Below are positions 25,181-35,280 of a stretch of DNA of 64,000 nt, piece by piece (position 1 is the stretch's first letter; each line of letters opens with the position of its first letter). The position numbers were made by a program, and so were the translations under genes. The stretch spans positions 77,484-141,483 of the forward strand of contig NZ_JARXRO010000009.1 of NCBI RefSeq assembly GCF_029887935.1. Reading direction: 5' to 3'. Under the pieces are notes generated by a model. The model was not told the origin of the DNA and ran no database searches. It saw nothing but the letters and a program-made list of their open reading frames with translations. The DNA is from Luteimonas kalidii (GTDB lineage: Bacteria > Pseudomonadota > Gammaproteobacteria > Xanthomonadales > Xanthomonadaceae).

Positions 25181-27157
25181 TTATGGCGTCACGGGCTCGG
25201 CCGCTTGCTTGGACTCGGACGCCTGCGCAGGCCCGACGGACGCATCCGGCTCCGGGCTGGCGGCCGGGTCCGCCGCGTCACCGGCCTCCGATGGCCCGGC
25301 CGGATTGGCGGCGTCGGCCGGATCGGTCGTTTCGGTCGTTTCGGTCGGACCGGCATCTTCGGTCGATTCCGTCGCTCCGGTCGGCTCCGCTAGTTCGGCC
25401 GGTTCGGGTCCGGCCGGCTCGGGTTCGGCGGATTCGGGTTCGGAGGGTTCGGAAGGTTCGGCGGGGGTGTCTGGCGCGCCCGCTTCCGGTGCGGCGCCCG
25501 CCGCAGGCGCGGGCCGGGTCACCGCCGCAGCGGCCTGCCGGCTAGCGACCGAGCCGGGTGCCTTGAGCTCGGCCAGCGCAGCCGTGATCGGCCCGTCGCC
25601 CTCGAGCACGTCGCCGGCGTTCGCGCCTTCTTCTTCCTCGTCGCCGCGCAGGTGGCCCGGCAGGGTCGCCTCGGTGTAGCCGGGCACGGTCGTGGCCGCC
25701 GAGGCCTCGCGCGTCTCCGGGGTCAGCACCACGTCCGGATCGATGCCGCGGGCCTGGATCGAACGCCCGCTGGGCGTGAAGTAGCGCGCGGTGGTGAGCT
25801 TGACCGCATCGCCGTTGCCCAGCGGCATCACCGTCTGCACCGAGCCCTTGCCGAAGCTGCGGCTGCCGACGATGCGCGCGCGGCGGTTGTCGTGCAGGGC
25901 GCCGGCCAGCACTTCCGAGGCGCTGGCCGAGCCGGCGTCGATGATCACCACCACCGGCGCGCCGGCCAGCAGGTCGCCGGCGGTGGCGCTGAACTCGGTG
26001 TCGTTGACCGGGTTGCGGCCCCGGGTGCTGACGATGCGACCGCGCTCGAGCAGGTCGTCGGCCACCCGCACGGCCGAGGTCAGCAGGCCGCCGGGATTGC
26101 TGCGCAGGTCGATCACCAGGCCCTTGAGCCGGCCGCCGGCCTCGCCCTTGAGCCGCTCGACGGTGCGGGTGAAGTCCTCGCCGGTCTCGACCTGGAACTG
26201 GCTGATGCGCACGTAGCCGTAGCCCGGTTCGAGCATCCGGCCGCGCACGCTGGCGACGCGGATGGTCTCGCGGTTGACGGTGATCTCCAGCGGCTCGGTC
26301 TCGCCCTCGCGCAGCACGGTGAGCACCGCGCGCGTGCCCGGCGCGCCGCGCAGCGGTCCGTGGCCCTCGGCATCGGCCGGCGTCAGCGGCTTGCCGTCGA
26401 CCGCGACGATGGTGTCGCCGGAGCGGATGCCGGCCTTGGCCGCGGGGGTGTCGTCGATCGGGGCGATCACCCGCACCTTGCCGTCGGGCAGTTGCAGCAC
26501 CTCGACCCCGATGCCGTCGTAGGCGCCGGTGGTGCCCTCGTCGAAGGCCTCGGCCGCGCGCTGCTCCAGGTAGGCGCTGTGCGGATCGAGGTCGAGCAGC
26601 AGGCCGCGGATGGCGGCGCTCATCAGCTTGCGGTCGTCGACCGGATCCACGTAGCCCTGGCGGATCGCGTTGAACAGTCCGACGTAGCGGCGGATTTCCT
26701 CCAGCGGGACCTTGGTCGCGGCGCTCTCGGTCGCGTCGGGGTCGTCGCTGGCGGGGACCGGGACGTCGGCCTCCGGCGCGGCATCTTCGGGCATGTCGGC
26801 GCCGGGCGGTCGGGCGTCGTCGGTGGCCGGGGCCAGTTCCGGCGGGGCGGGCGACGGTTCCGCGGCGCCGTCGTCCGGGGCCGGCGTCGGCGGGCTGGCG
26901 GGCGGCGTGTCGTCCTGCGGCGGGGTCGGCTCCGGGGTGCGCGGCGCGGGCGCCGCCGGGTCGCGGGCGTCCTGCGGACGCGTGTCGTCGGCCGGCGTCG
27001 ACGCAGGCGGGTCCTGCGTTTCGGACGCCCCCTGGCCGGACGCGGGCCGGGGCGCCTGCGTGTCCGGCGCCGGCTGCGCCCCCTGGGCGGACGCGGGCAG
27101 GGACGCCAGCGCCAGCGGCAGCAGGGCGGCAAGCAACGGCAACGGGCGGACGGGCAT
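25181..27157 (-). CDS. Carboxyl-terminal processing protease (S41) with long low-complexity tails
   Basis: This periplasmic S41 protease has 658 residues from ATG 27157. It has a signal peptide (to about residue 24) and an Asp/Pro/Ala-rich linker (about 25-135). The N-terminal helical region (KVPLEEIRRYVGLFNAIRQG) leads into a PDZ domain (about 205-290, with YDGIGVEV) and the catalytic domain with S412 in GSASASEVLAG and K437 in SRSFGKGSVQ. A roughly 110-residue Glu/Pro/Ser/Ala/Thr-rich tail ends the protein. CtpA-type enzymes trim periplasmic and cell-wall-related proteins. It lies downstream of envC and gpmI, the usual neighbourhood, but is separated by 339 bases. Both tails are longer than usual. 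Confidence 0.93.
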   Translation of the reverse strand: MPVRPLPLLAALLPLALASLPASAQGAQPAPDTQAPRPASGQGASETQDPPASTPADDTRPQDARDPAAPAPRTPEPTPPQDDTPPASPPTPAPDDGAAEPSPAPPELAPATDDARPPGADMPEDAAPEADVPVPASDDPDATESAATKVPLEEIRRYVGLFNAIRQGYVDPVDDRKLMSAAIRGLLLDLDPHSAYLEQRAAEAFDEGTTGAYDGIGVEVLQLPDGKVRVIAPIDDTPAAKAGIRSGDTIVAVDGKPLTPADAEGHGPLRGAPGTRAVLTVLREGETEPLEITVNRETIRVASVRGRMLEPGYGYVRISQFQVETGEDFTRTVERLKGEAGGRLKGLVIDLRSNPGGLLTSAVRVADDLLERGRIVSTRGRNPVNDTEFSATAGDLLAGAPVVVIIDAGSASASEVLAGALHDNRRARIVGSRSFGKGSVQTVMPLGNGDAVKLTTARYFTPSGRSIQARGIDPDVVLTPETREASAATTVPGYTEATLPGHLRGDEEEEGANAGDVLEGDGPITAALAELKAPGSVASRQAAAAVTRPAPAAGAAPEAGAPDTPAEPSEPSEPESAEPEPAGPEPAELAEPTGATESTEDAGPTETTETTDPADAANPAGPSEAGDAADPAASPEPDASVGPAQASESKQAAEPVTP

Positions 27158-27496
27158 GCAGGACTCCGGGGGAACGACGACGTCGGGGCCGCGCCGGGCG
27201 CGGATTCGCCCGATTATGCGGGCGCGTCCGGGAGTTTCGTGAAGCCGGACTGGCTGCGCGCGGACGGGGCTGCCTCGGGCGTCCATCCTGTCGAAGGCGG
27301 TCACCCACGCCATGGGCCTCCCACGACGCCTTCCGGCGGCCGCGATGCGCCGGCGGCCCGGCGACACGGTCCACCCCAGACGCGATGCGAGGCTCCTTCC
27401 CGCCTTTCCTGTCGGAAGACGGCCCTGCGCATCGCTCACCACTCATTGCTCACCGTCGGGTTCGAATCGCCACGATCGCCCGGCGCGGCGCGCCGC
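27158..27496. other. Intergenic region between envC and ctp
   Basis: These 339 bases should contain the ctp promoter on the minus strand. No gene, REP unit or clear terminator was found. A GGTTCGAATC at about 27458-27467 resembles a tRNA T-arm, but no other tRNA arms are present. Confidence 0.4.
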
Positions 27497-28735
27497 TCAG
27501 CGCTTCTGCAGAAAGCCCGTGGGATTCACCGGCTGGCCATTGCGACGCAGCTCGAAGTACAGCGCCGGCTGGCCCTGGCCGCCGGAGTTGCCGACGGTGG
27601 CGACCGCGTCGCCGCGGCGGACCGCGGCGCCGGCGTCCTTGAGCAGCGCGTCGCAGTGCGCGTACAGGCTCATCGCGCCGTTGCCGTGGTCGACGATCAG
27701 GATCATGCCGTAGCCGGTCATCCATTCGGCGAACACCACCGTGCCGTCGGCGACCGCACGCACCGGCGAGCCGGCCGCGGCGCCGATCAGCACGCCCTGG
27801 CTGCTGCGGCCATCGGGCATGCGGCCGCCGAAGCCGGCCAGCAGGGCGCCCGACAGCGGCCAGCCCAGGCCACCGACCTGGATCGGTGCCGCGCGCGCGA
27901 CCTGGGCGGGAGCGCGGCGCGCCGGGTTGCCGCCGCCGGGCGACGCCTGCCGCCGGGCCTCCCGCGCCGCGGCCGCCTTGCGTTCGGCCTCGGCCTTCGC
28001 CGCGGCGGCGCGCAGGCGCGCCAGCAGGCGCTCCAGCGATTTCGCATCACGGCCCAGCGCCTGCTCGCGCGCACTGCGGTCGCGGTAGCGCTTGTCGAGC
28101 GTCGCCACGGCCTGCGCGCGTTCGCTGCGGTCGCGCTCCAGCGCGGCCACCTGGGCACGCTGGTCCTCGCGCGCGCGCTCGAGCGCCTCGCTGCGATCGG
28201 CGATCTCGCGTTCGAGCGACTCGAGCCCGGCCAGTTCCTCGTGCAACGCGGCGATACGTTCGGCGCGCTGCCGCTGCAGGTAGCGGTGGTAGGTCAGCGC
28301 GCGGCTGGCGTCGGCCACCTGGTCCTGGGCCAGCAGCAGCTTGAGCGGCGCGGCGTCGCCGGCGGTGTAGCTGGCGCGCAGCAGCGCGTGCAATTCCTCG
28401 CGCTGGGCGCCCATGCGCGTGCGCAGTGCATCGCGGGTGCTCGCGAGCTCCGCCAGCGCGGCCTGCTGCCGCGCGAGTTCGGATTCGGTCTGTTGCAGCG
28501 CGCGCGCGCTGCTTGCCACCTGCTCGTCGGCCGCGCGCAGCTGGCGCGCGGCGTCGCCGCGCCGGCCCTCGAGCCGGCGGCGTTCGCTGGCGACGTCGCG
28601 CAGTTCCTTGCGCACGCGGTCCAGGCGCTGCTCGGTCTCGCCGCCGGACTGCCAGGCCCACGCCGGCGCCGCGATGCACGCGGCGGCCAGCAGCCCCGCC
28701 GCCAGGGCCCGCCGCGCGCGGGCCGCGTGGGTCAT
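27497..28735 (-). CDS. envC: Murein hydrolase activator EnvC
   Basis: This 412-residue periplasmic protein activates amidases during cell separation. A signal peptide (to about residue 27, ending AWA) is followed by a long coiled coil (about 30-260, rich in Arg, Glu and Ala). A C-terminal LytM domain (about 295-410) follows. The zinc ligands of active M23 peptidases are lost: the HxxxD motif reads SQGVLIGAA and the HxH motif is replaced by QPALYFELR. This is the hallmark of EnvC-type activators. Its ATG overlaps the gpmI stop codon (ATGA), the conserved gpmI-envC-ctp order. Confidence 0.93.
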   Translation of the reverse strand: MTHAARARRALAAGLLAAACIAAPAWAWQSGGETEQRLDRVRKELRDVASERRRLEGRRGDAARQLRAADEQVASSARALQQTESELARQQAALAELASTRDALRTRMGAQREELHALLRASYTAGDAAPLKLLLAQDQVADASRALTYHRYLQRQRAERIAALHEELAGLESLEREIADRSEALERAREDQRAQVAALERDRSERAQAVATLDKRYRDRSAREQALGRDAKSLERLLARLRAAAAKAEAERKAAAAREARRQASPGGGNPARRAPAQVARAAPIQVGGLGWPLSGALLAGFGGRMPDGRSSQGVLIGAAAGSPVRAVADGTVVFAEWMTGYGMILIVDHGNGAMSLYAHCDALLKDAGAAVRRGDAVATVGNSGGQGQPALYFELRRNGQPVNPTGFLQKR

Positions 28736-30288
28736 TCCTTGGCGACCAGCAGGCTGGCGCCGGTCATCTCGGCAGGCTGCGCGACGCCGAGCAGGTCGAG
28801 GATGGTCGGCGCGAGGTCGCGCAGCGCGCCGCCGCGACGCAGGCTGGCGTCGCGAGAGCCGACGTAGACCAGGTCCACCGGGCCGACGGTATGCGAGGTG
28901 TGCGGTTCGCCGGTCTCGGGGTCGCGCATCATTTCGCAGTTGCCGTGGTCGGCGGTCACCAGCAGTTCGCCGCCTTTCGCGCGCACTGCGGCGATGATCT
29001 CGCCTACGGCGCGATCCACCGTCTCCACCGCCCTGATCGCCGCCGGCAGCACGCCGGTGTGGCCGACCATGTCCGGGTTGGCGAAATTGCAGATGATCGC
29101 GTCGAAGCGCTCGGCTTCGACCGCCTCCACCAGCCTCGCGCACACTTCCGGCGCGCTCATCTCCGGCTGCAGGTCGTAGGTGGCGACCTTCGGGCTCGGC
29201 ACCAGGATCCGCTCCTCGCCGGGATACGGATCCTCCCGACCGCCACTCATGAAGAAGGTGACGTGCGCGTACTTCTCGGTTTCGGCGATGCGCAGCTGGG
29301 TCAGCCCGTTGGCGCCGAGCACTTCGCCCAGGGTGTTGGCCAGGTTGTCCGGCGCGAACGCGACCGGCGCCGGCAGGGTGGCGTCGTATTCGGTCAGGCA
29401 GACGTAGCGCGCGAGCGCCGGACGCCGCACGCCGTCGCCGAAGCCGTCGAATCCGGGCGTGAGGAACGCGGCACTGAGCTGGCGCGCACGGTCGGCGCGG
29501 AAGTTCATGAACACGATCGCGTCGCCGTCGCGGATCGGCTGCGCGCCGGCCAGCGCGGTGGGCGCGACGAACTCGTCGTTCTCGCCGCGCGCATAGGCCG
29601 CCTCCAGTGCCGACAGCGCATCGGGCGCGTCGCCCCGCGCCTCGACCACCGCGTCCCAGGCCCGGCGCACGCGCTCCCAGCGCTTGTCGCGATCCATCGC
29701 CCAGTAGCGGCCCGACACGCTGGCGATGCGCGCGTTGCCGAGCGCATCGCATTTCGCCTGCAGCGCGCGCAGGCTCGGCCCGGCCGAACGCGGCGGCATG
29801 TCGCGACCGTCGAGGAAGGCGTGCACCGCCACCCGCGGCACGCCGCGCCTGGCGGCGAGCTCGAGCATCGCGAAGATGTGCGCCTCGTGGCTGTGCACGC
29901 CGCCGGGCGAGAGCAGGCCCATCAGGTGCAGGGTGCCGCCGCTGGCGAGCGCCGCGTCGCAGGCGGCGTTCAGTTCGGCGTTGTCGAAGAAGCTGCCGTC
30001 CTCGATCGCGGCATCGATCCGCGTCAGGTCCTGGTAGACGACGCGCCCGGCGCCGATGTTCATGTGCCCGACCTCGGAATTGCCCATCTGCCCGTCCGGC
30101 AGGCCGACGAAGCGGCCTTCGGTGTGGATCAGCGTGGTCGGGTGTCCGGCCAGCAGGCGTCGCCAGTTCGGCACGTCCGCCAGGGCGATGGCGTTGTCGG
30201 CCGGATCGTCGCGATGGCCCCAGCCGTCCAGGATCAGCAGGACCACGGGGCGGGGACGGTTGGCGCGGGGAGCGGGGGAGGCAGGCAC
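28732..30288 (-). CDS. gpmI: 2,3-bisphosphoglycerate-independent phosphoglycerate mutase
   Basis: This glycolytic, manganese-dependent enzyme interconverts 3- and 2-phosphoglycerate. It has 518 residues from GTG 30288, a normal length. Alkaline-phosphatase-superfamily motifs are [25 protein letters not shown] with the phosphorylated serine, [21 protein letters not shown] and [10 protein letters not shown]. The GTG start is chosen because it gives the right length and no ATG is near. A TACAAT about 33 bases upstream on the minus strand is a candidate -10 box. It is the first gene of the gpmI-envC unit. Confidence 0.96.
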   Translation of the reverse strand: MPASPAPRANRPRPVVLLILDGWGHRDDPADNAIALADVPNWRRLLAGHPTTLIHTEGRFVGLPDGQMGNSEVGHMNIGAGRVVYQDLTRIDAAIEDGSFFDNAELNAACDAALASGGTLHLMGLLSPGGVHSHEAHIFAMLELAARRGVPRVAVHAFLDGRDMPPRSAGPSLRALQAKCDALGNARIASVSGRYWAMDRDKRWERVRRAWDAVVEARGDAPDALSALEAAYARGENDEFVAPTALAGAQPIRDGDAIVFMNFRADRARQLSAAFLTPGFDGFGDGVRRPALARYVCLTEYDATLPAPVAFAPDNLANTLGEVLGANGLTQLRIAETEKYAHVTFFMSGGREDPYPGEERILVPSPKVATYDLQPEMSAPEVCARLVEAVEAERFDAIICNFANPDMVGHTGVLPAAIRAVETVDRAVGEIIAAVRAKGGELLVTADHGNCEMMRDPETGEPHTSHTVGPVDLVYVGSRDASLRRGGALRDLAPTILDLLGVAQPAEMTGASLLVAKE

Positions 30289-30321
30289 GGACGGGAGTCC
30301 CGGTGACTTTCGACCGGTGCG

Positions 30322-30327
30322 ATTGTA
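30322..30327 (-). promoter_or_regulatory. Candidate -10 box for gpmI
   Basis: TACAAT on the minus strand lies 33 bases before GTG 30288. No good -35 hexamer is seen at 16-18 bases spacing. Confidence 0.35.
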
Positions 30328-30417
30328 GCCAAGCCGGTGCAAGCTGTTCCCCACATCATCCCGCGGCGAACCGTTGCATGGGCAACCGCTCGCCGCCAGC
30401 CCGGGAGGGTCATCGCC

Positions 30418-31092
30418 ATGCAGCACCCCTACATCGCCCTGTCGCTCGCCTGCACCCTGCTGCTGTCCGCGGCGCCGGCGCTGGCGCAGCAGGACATCAG
30501 CAAGGTCAACGGCAGCATCGTCGCCCAGGCCGGCCGGCCCTACGGCGACGTGGACACGGTCAACGGCAGCGTCACCATCGAATCGGGCGCCAGCGTCGAG
30601 GACGCCGAGACCGTGAACGGCAGCATCCGCGGCGGCGACGACATCGCCGCCGACAGCCTGTCGACCGTCAACGGAAGCATCCGCATCGGCGAGCGCGCGC
30701 GCATCGCCAGGTCGGTCGAGACGGTGAACGGCAGCATCTTCGTCGACGCCGGCGGCGGCATCGGCGGCGATGTCCGCACGGTCAACGGTGCGATCGGCCT
30801 GGTCGATGTCGACCTGACCGGCGGTATCGAGACCGTCAGCGGCGACATCACCGTCGGCGTCGGTTCGCACGTCCGCGGCGGAATCACCATCACCAAGCCG
30901 ACCTCGAACTGGTTCCCGGTGCAGCTCAACAAGCGCAAGCCGCGCGTGATCATCGGCCCCGACGCGGTGGTCGAGGGTCCGCTGAAGTTCGAACGCGAGG
31001 TGTCGCTGTTCGTGCACGAGAGCGCACGCACCGGCCCGGTCACCGGCGCCACGGCGACCCCGTACAGCGGCGCGCGCGCGCCGGCGGAGTGA
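30418..31092 (+). CDS. Secreted beta-repeat protein with repeated TVNGSI motifs
   Basis: This 224-residue protein has a signal peptide (to about residue 24, ALAQ) and then a stack of short repeats of about 18-20 residues around the motif [53 protein letters not shown] and TVSGDITV. Such repeats form a right-handed beta-solenoid, as in bactofilin-like or DUF4097-like proteins. After the solenoid comes [23 protein letters not shown] eight bases before ATG 30418 fixes the start. The location is periplasm or outer envelope; the function is unknown. It is divergent from gpmI. Confidence 0.8.
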   Translation: MQHPYIALSLACTLLLSAAPALAQQDISKVNGSIVAQAGRPYGDVDTVNGSVTIESGASVEDAETVNGSIRGGDDIAADSLSTVNGSIRIGERARIARSVETVNGSIFVDAGGGIGGDVRTVNGAIGLVDVDLTGGIETVSGDITVGVGSHVRGGITITKPTSNWFPVQLNKRKPRVIIGPDAVVEGPLKFEREVSLFVHESARTGPVTGATATPYSGARAPAE

Positions 31093-31130
31093 TCCGGCCG
31101 TCGTCCGGCGGCGCGGCGTAGCGGTGCGCG

Positions 31131-31136
31131 TAGAAT
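31131..31136 (+). promoter_or_regulatory. Candidate -10 box for the M28 peptidase gene
   Basis: TAGAAT lies 28 bases before ATG 31165, with CCGGAG about nine bases before the start as a ribosome binding site. Confidence 0.4.
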
Positions 31137-31164
31137 CGGCGCACCGTTCGACCCGGAGCCACCG

Positions 31165-32865
31165 ATGCGTCCAACCCTGATCCTGCTGTGCAGCGGCAGC
31201 CTGCTGCTGGCCGCGTGCAACCGCGCGCCCGCGCCCGAGGCCGCCGATGCGTCCGCCCCGCCCGCCGCGGAGGCCCCGGCCGCCGAGGCCCACACCTTCA
31301 AGCCGGAGATCGACGCCGACGACGTCCGCGCCCTGGTCACCACGCTGGCCTCGGACGAGTTCGAAGGCCGCGCGCCGGGCTCGGCCGGCGAGGAGAAGAC
31401 GGTCGAGTACATCAAGGCCCAGTACGAGCGCATCGGCCTGGAGCCGGGCGGCGACAACGGCACCTTCTTCCAGACCGTGCCGATGGTGGAGACCACCGCC
31501 GACGAGGCGACCGTGCTGCGGCTGGAGAGCGGCGGCGCCACGCGCGATCTGGCCTTCGGCAGCGACATGGTGATCGGCACCCGCACCGGCAGGACCCAGG
31601 TCTCGGTGGCCGACAGCGAGCTGGTGTTCGTCGGCTACGGCGTGAACGCGCCGGAGCAGGACTGGAACGACTACGCCGGCGTCGACGTCAAGGGCAAGAC
31701 CGTGGTGATCCTGGTCAACGACCCGGGCTTCCACGCCGGCGACGAGGGCCTGTTCGAAGGCAACCGGATGACCTACTACGGGCGCTGGACGTACAAGTTC
31801 GAGGAAGCCGCGCGCCAGGGCGCCGCCGCGGCACTGATCATCCACGACACCGAAGGTGCGTCGTACGGCTGGGACGTGGTGAAGAACTCCTGGTCGGGCG
31901 CCCAGTTCGACCTGCGCGCCGAGGACGATCCCGAGCCGCGCCTGCCGGCGCAGGGCTGGATCACCGGCGAGGTGGCGCAGCAGCTGTTCTCCGAATCCGG
32001 GCTCGACCTGAAAGAGCAGTACGCCGCCGCCAACCGCCGCGGCTTCAAGGCCGTGCCGCTGCAGGCGAAGGTCTCGTTCGACCTCGCCAGCACGGTCACG
32101 CAGAAGTCCTCGCAGAACGTGATCGGCTATCTCCCCGGCACCCGGGCCGCGGACGAGTCGGTGATCTACCTCGCGCACTGGGACCACCTGGGCAAGCACG
32201 AGGGCGAGGGCGACACGATCTACAACGGGGCGGTCGACAATGCCACCGGCGTGGCCGGGATCATCGAGATCGCGGAACGATTCAGGCAGTCCGGTGCGCC
32301 GCAGCGCTCGGTGGTGTTCCTGGCGGTGACGCTCGAGGAATCGGGCCTGCTGGGCTCGAAGTTCTACGTCGCGCAGCCGGCGTTCCCGCTCGAGAAGACC
32401 GTCGGCGTGATCAACCTCGACGCGATGAGCGTCGCCGGTCGCTCGCGCGACGTCGTGGTCACGGGCAAGGGCAACTCCGCGCTGGAGGACCTGCTGAAAT
32501 CGCATGCCGACAGGCAGCAGCGCACGCTGGTCGAGGAAGGCAATCCGGCCGGCGGCTACTACTTCCGGTCCGACCACTTCAACTTCGCCAAGGCCGGCGT
32601 GCCGGCGCTGTACGCCAAGGGCGGCAGCGACCTGGTCGAAGGCGGCGCGGCCGCCGGCAAGGCGGCGGGCGACGAGTACGCCAGCCGCTACCACCAGCCG
32701 GGCGACGAGATCCACGACGGCTGGAAATTCGACGGCATCGTCGAGGACCTCGAACTGCTGTTCGCGGTCGGCCTCGAGCTGGCCGATGGCGACCAGTGGC
32801 CGAACTGGTACGACGGCAATCCGTTCAAGGCCGCGCGCGACGCGCAGCGGGCGGCGGTCGAGTAA
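31165..32865 (+). CDS. M28 family metallopeptidase, predicted lipoprotein
   Basis: This zinc aminopeptidase/carboxypeptidase-type enzyme has 566 residues. The signal ends with the lipobox LLAAC, so it is probably anchored in a membrane facing the periplasm. A PA-like insert (about 140-260) precedes the M28 domain (about 310-530). The expected di-zinc ligands are visible in [31 protein letters not shown] and RYHQPGDEI. It probably degrades peptides in the envelope. The gene is preceded by a TAGAAT promoter element and followed by a strong hairpin. Confidence 0.93.
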   Translation: MRPTLILLCSGSLLLAACNRAPAPEAADASAPPAAEAPAAEAHTFKPEIDADDVRALVTTLASDEFEGRAPGSAGEEKTVEYIKAQYERIGLEPGGDNGTFFQTVPMVETTADEATVLRLESGGATRDLAFGSDMVIGTRTGRTQVSVADSELVFVGYGVNAPEQDWNDYAGVDVKGKTVVILVNDPGFHAGDEGLFEGNRMTYYGRWTYKFEEAARQGAAAALIIHDTEGASYGWDVVKNSWSGAQFDLRAEDDPEPRLPAQGWITGEVAQQLFSESGLDLKEQYAAANRRGFKAVPLQAKVSFDLASTVTQKSSQNVIGYLPGTRAADESVIYLAHWDHLGKHEGEGDTIYNGAVDNATGVAGIIEIAERFRQSGAPQRSVVFLAVTLEESGLLGSKFYVAQPAFPLEKTVGVINLDAMSVAGRSRDVVVTGKGNSALEDLLKSHADRQQRTLVEEGNPAGGYYFRSDHFNFAKAGVPALYAKGGSDLVEGGAAAGKAAGDEYASRYHQPGDEIHDGWKFDGIVEDLELLFAVGLELADGDQWPNWYDGNPFKAARDAQRAAVE

Positions 32866-32891
32866 CGCCGGCCGACGCGACATGCGGTCTC

Positions 32892-32922
32892 CGGACACGG
32901 CGCCCACGCGGCGCCGTGTCCG
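32892..32922 (+). terminator. Perfect 13-base-pair hairpin downstream of the M28 gene
   Basis: The arms at 32892-32904 and 32910-32922 are fully complementary around the five-base loop CACGC. It lies 27 bases after the stop codon. No T run follows, so it may end transcription with Rho or protect the 3' end. Confidence 0.6.
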
Positions 32923-32994
32923 TGTCCGACGCGGCTGCGCGCGACCCGCGCCTGCCATCCTGGTCTACTCTGGCGCTCCTGCCGGAGACCCGCC

Positions 32995-33393
32995 ATGACC
33001 CTCGCCACCGCCTACTGGTGCGTGCTGATCGCCGCCCTGCTGCCCTACGTGTGGATCGCGTTCGCCAAGGGCGGCGCGCCCGGCTACAACAACCGCAATC
33101 CGCGGGCGTGGCTCGCGAAGCAGGAAGGCAACTACCGGGTCCAGCGCGCCAACGCCGCGCACCTCAACGCCTTCGAAGCGTTCGCGCCGTTCGCCGCCGG
33201 CGTGGCGCTGGCGCAACTGGCGGGCGTGGACCCGGGCCGCATCGCGCTGCTGGCGGTCGCGTTCATCGCCCTGCGCATCGCGCATGGCGTGTTCTACCTG
33301 GCCGACGTGCCGCTGCTGCGCAGCCTGGCGTGGATCGCCGGCTACGCCTGCGTGCTGGGGCTGCTCGGGCTGGCGGCGCTCAACGTCGCCTGA
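32995..33393 (+). CDS. MAPEG family membrane protein
   Basis: This 132-residue, four-helix membrane protein has the MAPEG outline (membrane-associated proteins in eicosanoid and glutathione metabolism). The conserved R-x-x-N-A-x-E-like helix is visible as RVQRANAAHLNAFEAFAPFAAG, with RIAHGVFYLADVPLLRS in helix 3-4. Bacterial members are mostly uncharacterised. The 3' end overlaps the convergent MgtC gene by 14 bases. Confidence 0.9.
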   Translation: MTLATAYWCVLIAALLPYVWIAFAKGGAPGYNNRNPRAWLAKQEGNYRVQRANAAHLNAFEAFAPFAAGVALAQLAGVDPGRIALLAVAFIALRIAHGVFYLADVPLLRSLAWIAGYACVLGLLGLAALNVA

Positions 33394-33925
33394 CGCCGGC
33401 CGGATCTTCGCCGCGAGGCGTCTCGGCGATGCTGGCCTGCGGATCCTTCGACGCGTCCTGCAGTCCCTTGCGTTTCTCCCACCAGGACAGCGCGACCAGC
33501 ACGAACAGCGACAGCGCGGTCGCGGTCCCGGCGACCAGGTAGTAGTCCAGGCCCGCGGCCACGCCGATCACCGCCACGGTCAGCAGCGAGGCGGCGGTGG
33601 TGATGCCGGAAATGGTTTCGCCGCCACGGCGGCTTTCGCCGAAGATGGTGCCGGCGCCGATGAAGGCCACCCCGGCGATCACGGCCTCGACCAGGCGCAG
33701 CGGATCGACCTGCATGATCGTGCTGGCCGGCGCATCGGCCTGGGCCTCGACCGTCAGCCGCCCCACCCCGACCAGCAGCGCCGAGGCGCCCGCGACCAGC
33801 ATGTGGGTGCGGAAACCCGCGGGCCTGCGCTTGAGTTCCCGCTCGAATCCGATCAGCCCGCCGAGCAGCATCGCGATCGCCATGCTGGCGACCACGTCGA
33901 GTTGTTGTACGAATCCGGGTTCCAT
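33380..33925 (-). CDS. MgtC/SapB family membrane protein
   Basis: This 181-residue protein has five predicted membrane helices and the MgtC N-terminal domain: AMLLGGLIGFERELKRRPAGFRTHMLV, AGVAFIGAGTIF and GITTAASLLTVAVIG. It lacks the extra C-terminal cytoplasmic domain of virulence-type MgtC. Family members are linked to magnesium stress, but many are uncharacterised. It lies 25 bases downstream of tyrS on the same strand. A perfect hairpin abuts its ATG, where a ribosome binding site would be expected. Confidence 0.9.
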   Translation of the reverse strand: MEPGFVQQLDVVASMAIAMLLGGLIGFERELKRRPAGFRTHMLVAGASALLVGVGRLTVEAQADAPASTIMQVDPLRLVEAVIAGVAFIGAGTIFGESRRGGETISGITTAASLLTVAVIGVAAGLDYYLVAGTATALSLFVLVALSWWEKRKGLQDASKDPQASIAETPRGEDPAGVRRR

Positions 33926-33944
33926 GCCCGCCAGCCTGGCGGGC
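33926..33944 (-). terminator. Hairpin between tyrS and mgtC abutting the mgtC start codon
   Basis: Nine-base complementary arms (33926-33934 and 33936-33944) lie between the tyrS stop (33951) and the ATG (33925) of the MgtC-type gene. It could attenuate tyrS transcripts or mask translation initiation of the downstream gene. Confidence 0.45.
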
Positions 33945-33950
33945 GTGGCG

Positions 33951-35168
33951 TCATGTCGCGGTGACGAGCCGCACCCGCGCGAAGTTGCGCTTGCCCACCT
34001 GCAGCACGCCCTCGAAGCCGGGCGCGAAGGTGGTGTCGGGATCTTCGACCACCGCGCCGTCCACCTTCACCGCGCGCTCCCTGAGCTTGCGGTTGGCCTC
34101 GGAGTTGGACGGGGTGATGCCGGCCGCGGTGAGCAGCGCGGCGATGCGCAGCCCCGCCGCCGGCACCGGCACGTCCTGCAGCGGCAGCAGCGAGGTATCG
34201 CCCTGGCCGGTGACCGCGGCATGCCAGCCGGCGATCGCGGTCTCGGCTGCGCTCGCATCGTGGAACCGCGCGGCCAGCTCGCGCGCCAGGCGCAGCTTGA
34301 CGTCGCGCGGGTTGAGCCCCGCGGCGACCCCGGCCTTGAGGCGTGCCGCCTCGTCGATCGAGATCCCGAAGCTCAGCAGGTCGATCCACTTCCACATCAG
34401 GTCGTCGCCGATCTTCATCGTCTTGTTGACGATGTCGATCGCCGGCTCGGCGATGCCGATGTAGTTGCCCAGCGACTTGCTCATCTTGTGCACGCCGTCC
34501 AGGCCCTCGAGCAGCGGCATGGTCAGCACCACCTGCGGCGCCTGGCCGTGCGCTTCCTGCAGGCCGCGACCCATCAGCAGGTTGAACTTCTGGTCGGTGC
34601 CGCCGAGCTCGACGTCGGCGCGCAGCGCGACCGAGTCGTAGCCCTGCACCAGCGGGTACAGGAACTCGTGGATCGCGATCGACTGCTGCGCGGCATAGCG
34701 CTTGGCGAAATCGTCGCGCTCAAGCATCCGCGCCACGGTGTGCTGGCCGGCGAGGCGGATCATGTCGGCGGCCGACATCGTGCCGAACCACTCGCTGTTG
34801 AACCGCACCTCGGTGCGCTCGCGGTCGAGCACCTTGAACACCTGGGTCTCGTAGGTACGCGCGTTCTCCAGCACGTCCTCGCGGGTGAGCGGCCTGCGGG
34901 TGGCGTTCTTTCCGGAGGGGTCGCCGATCATCCCGGTGAAGTCGCCGATCAGGAACACCACCTGGTGGCCGAGGTCCTGGAACTGCCGCATCTTGTTCAG
35001 CAGCACGGTGTGGCCCAGGTGCAGGTCGGGCGCGGTCGGGTCGAACCCGGCCTTGATCCGCAGCGGGCGGCCCTCGTCCAGGCGCGTGGCCAGTTCCTCG
35101 CGCTTGAGGATCTCGTCGGCGCCACGCGCGAGCAGCTCCAGGGCGGCCGCGGCCGCGGGGCCGGTCAC
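33951..35168 (-). CDS. tyrS: Tyrosyl-tRNA synthetase
   Basis: This class I aminoacyl-tRNA synthetase charges tRNA-Tyr. From GTG 35168 it has 405 residues, about the length of xanthomonad TyrS. Motifs are the HIGH-like [49 protein letters not shown], the KMSKS signature in [11 protein letters not shown], and a C-terminal S4-like RNA-binding domain ([17 protein letters not shown]). An ATG at 35276 would add 36 residues unlike the family, so the GTG is preferred. The promoter region is shared with the divergent M23 peptidase gene. Confidence 0.95.
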   Translation of the reverse strand: MTGPAAAAALELLARGADEILKREELATRLDEGRPLRIKAGFDPTAPDLHLGHTVLLNKMRQFQDLGHQVVFLIGDFTGMIGDPSGKNATRRPLTREDVLENARTYETQVFKVLDRERTEVRFNSEWFGTMSAADMIRLAGQHTVARMLERDDFAKRYAAQQSIAIHEFLYPLVQGYDSVALRADVELGGTDQKFNLLMGRGLQEAHGQAPQVVLTMPLLEGLDGVHKMSKSLGNYIGIAEPAIDIVNKTMKIGDDLMWKWIDLLSFGISIDEAARLKAGVAAGLNPRDVKLRLARELAARFHDASAAETAIAGWHAAVTGQGDTSLLPLQDVPVPAAGLRIAALLTAAGITPSNSEANRKLRERAVKVDGAVVEDPDTTFAPGFEGVLQVGKRNFARVRLVTAT

Positions 35169-35213
35169 GGGCGGCCCCGGCGCGTGGCACGCAGCTTCAG
35201 GGATGTGATGCCT

Positions 35214-35242
35214 GTCATAAGAAAGCGTAAAAGTACCGTTAA
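35214..35242 (-). promoter_or_regulatory. tyrS: Candidate tyrS promoter
   Basis: On the minus strand TTAACG (35242-35237), a 17-base spacer and TATGAC (35219-35214) form a sigma-70-like promoter about 46 bases upstream of the GTG start. Confidence 0.5.
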
Positions 35243-35280
35243 CAAGTGTGCGCGCGTAAAACCCTTTGGGCAACAAGGGT

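Noticed and set aside
27400..27480. tRNA-like T-arm sequence GGTTCGAATC in the envC-ctp gap
   Set aside because: No matching D-arm, anticodon arm or acceptor stem could be placed upstream.
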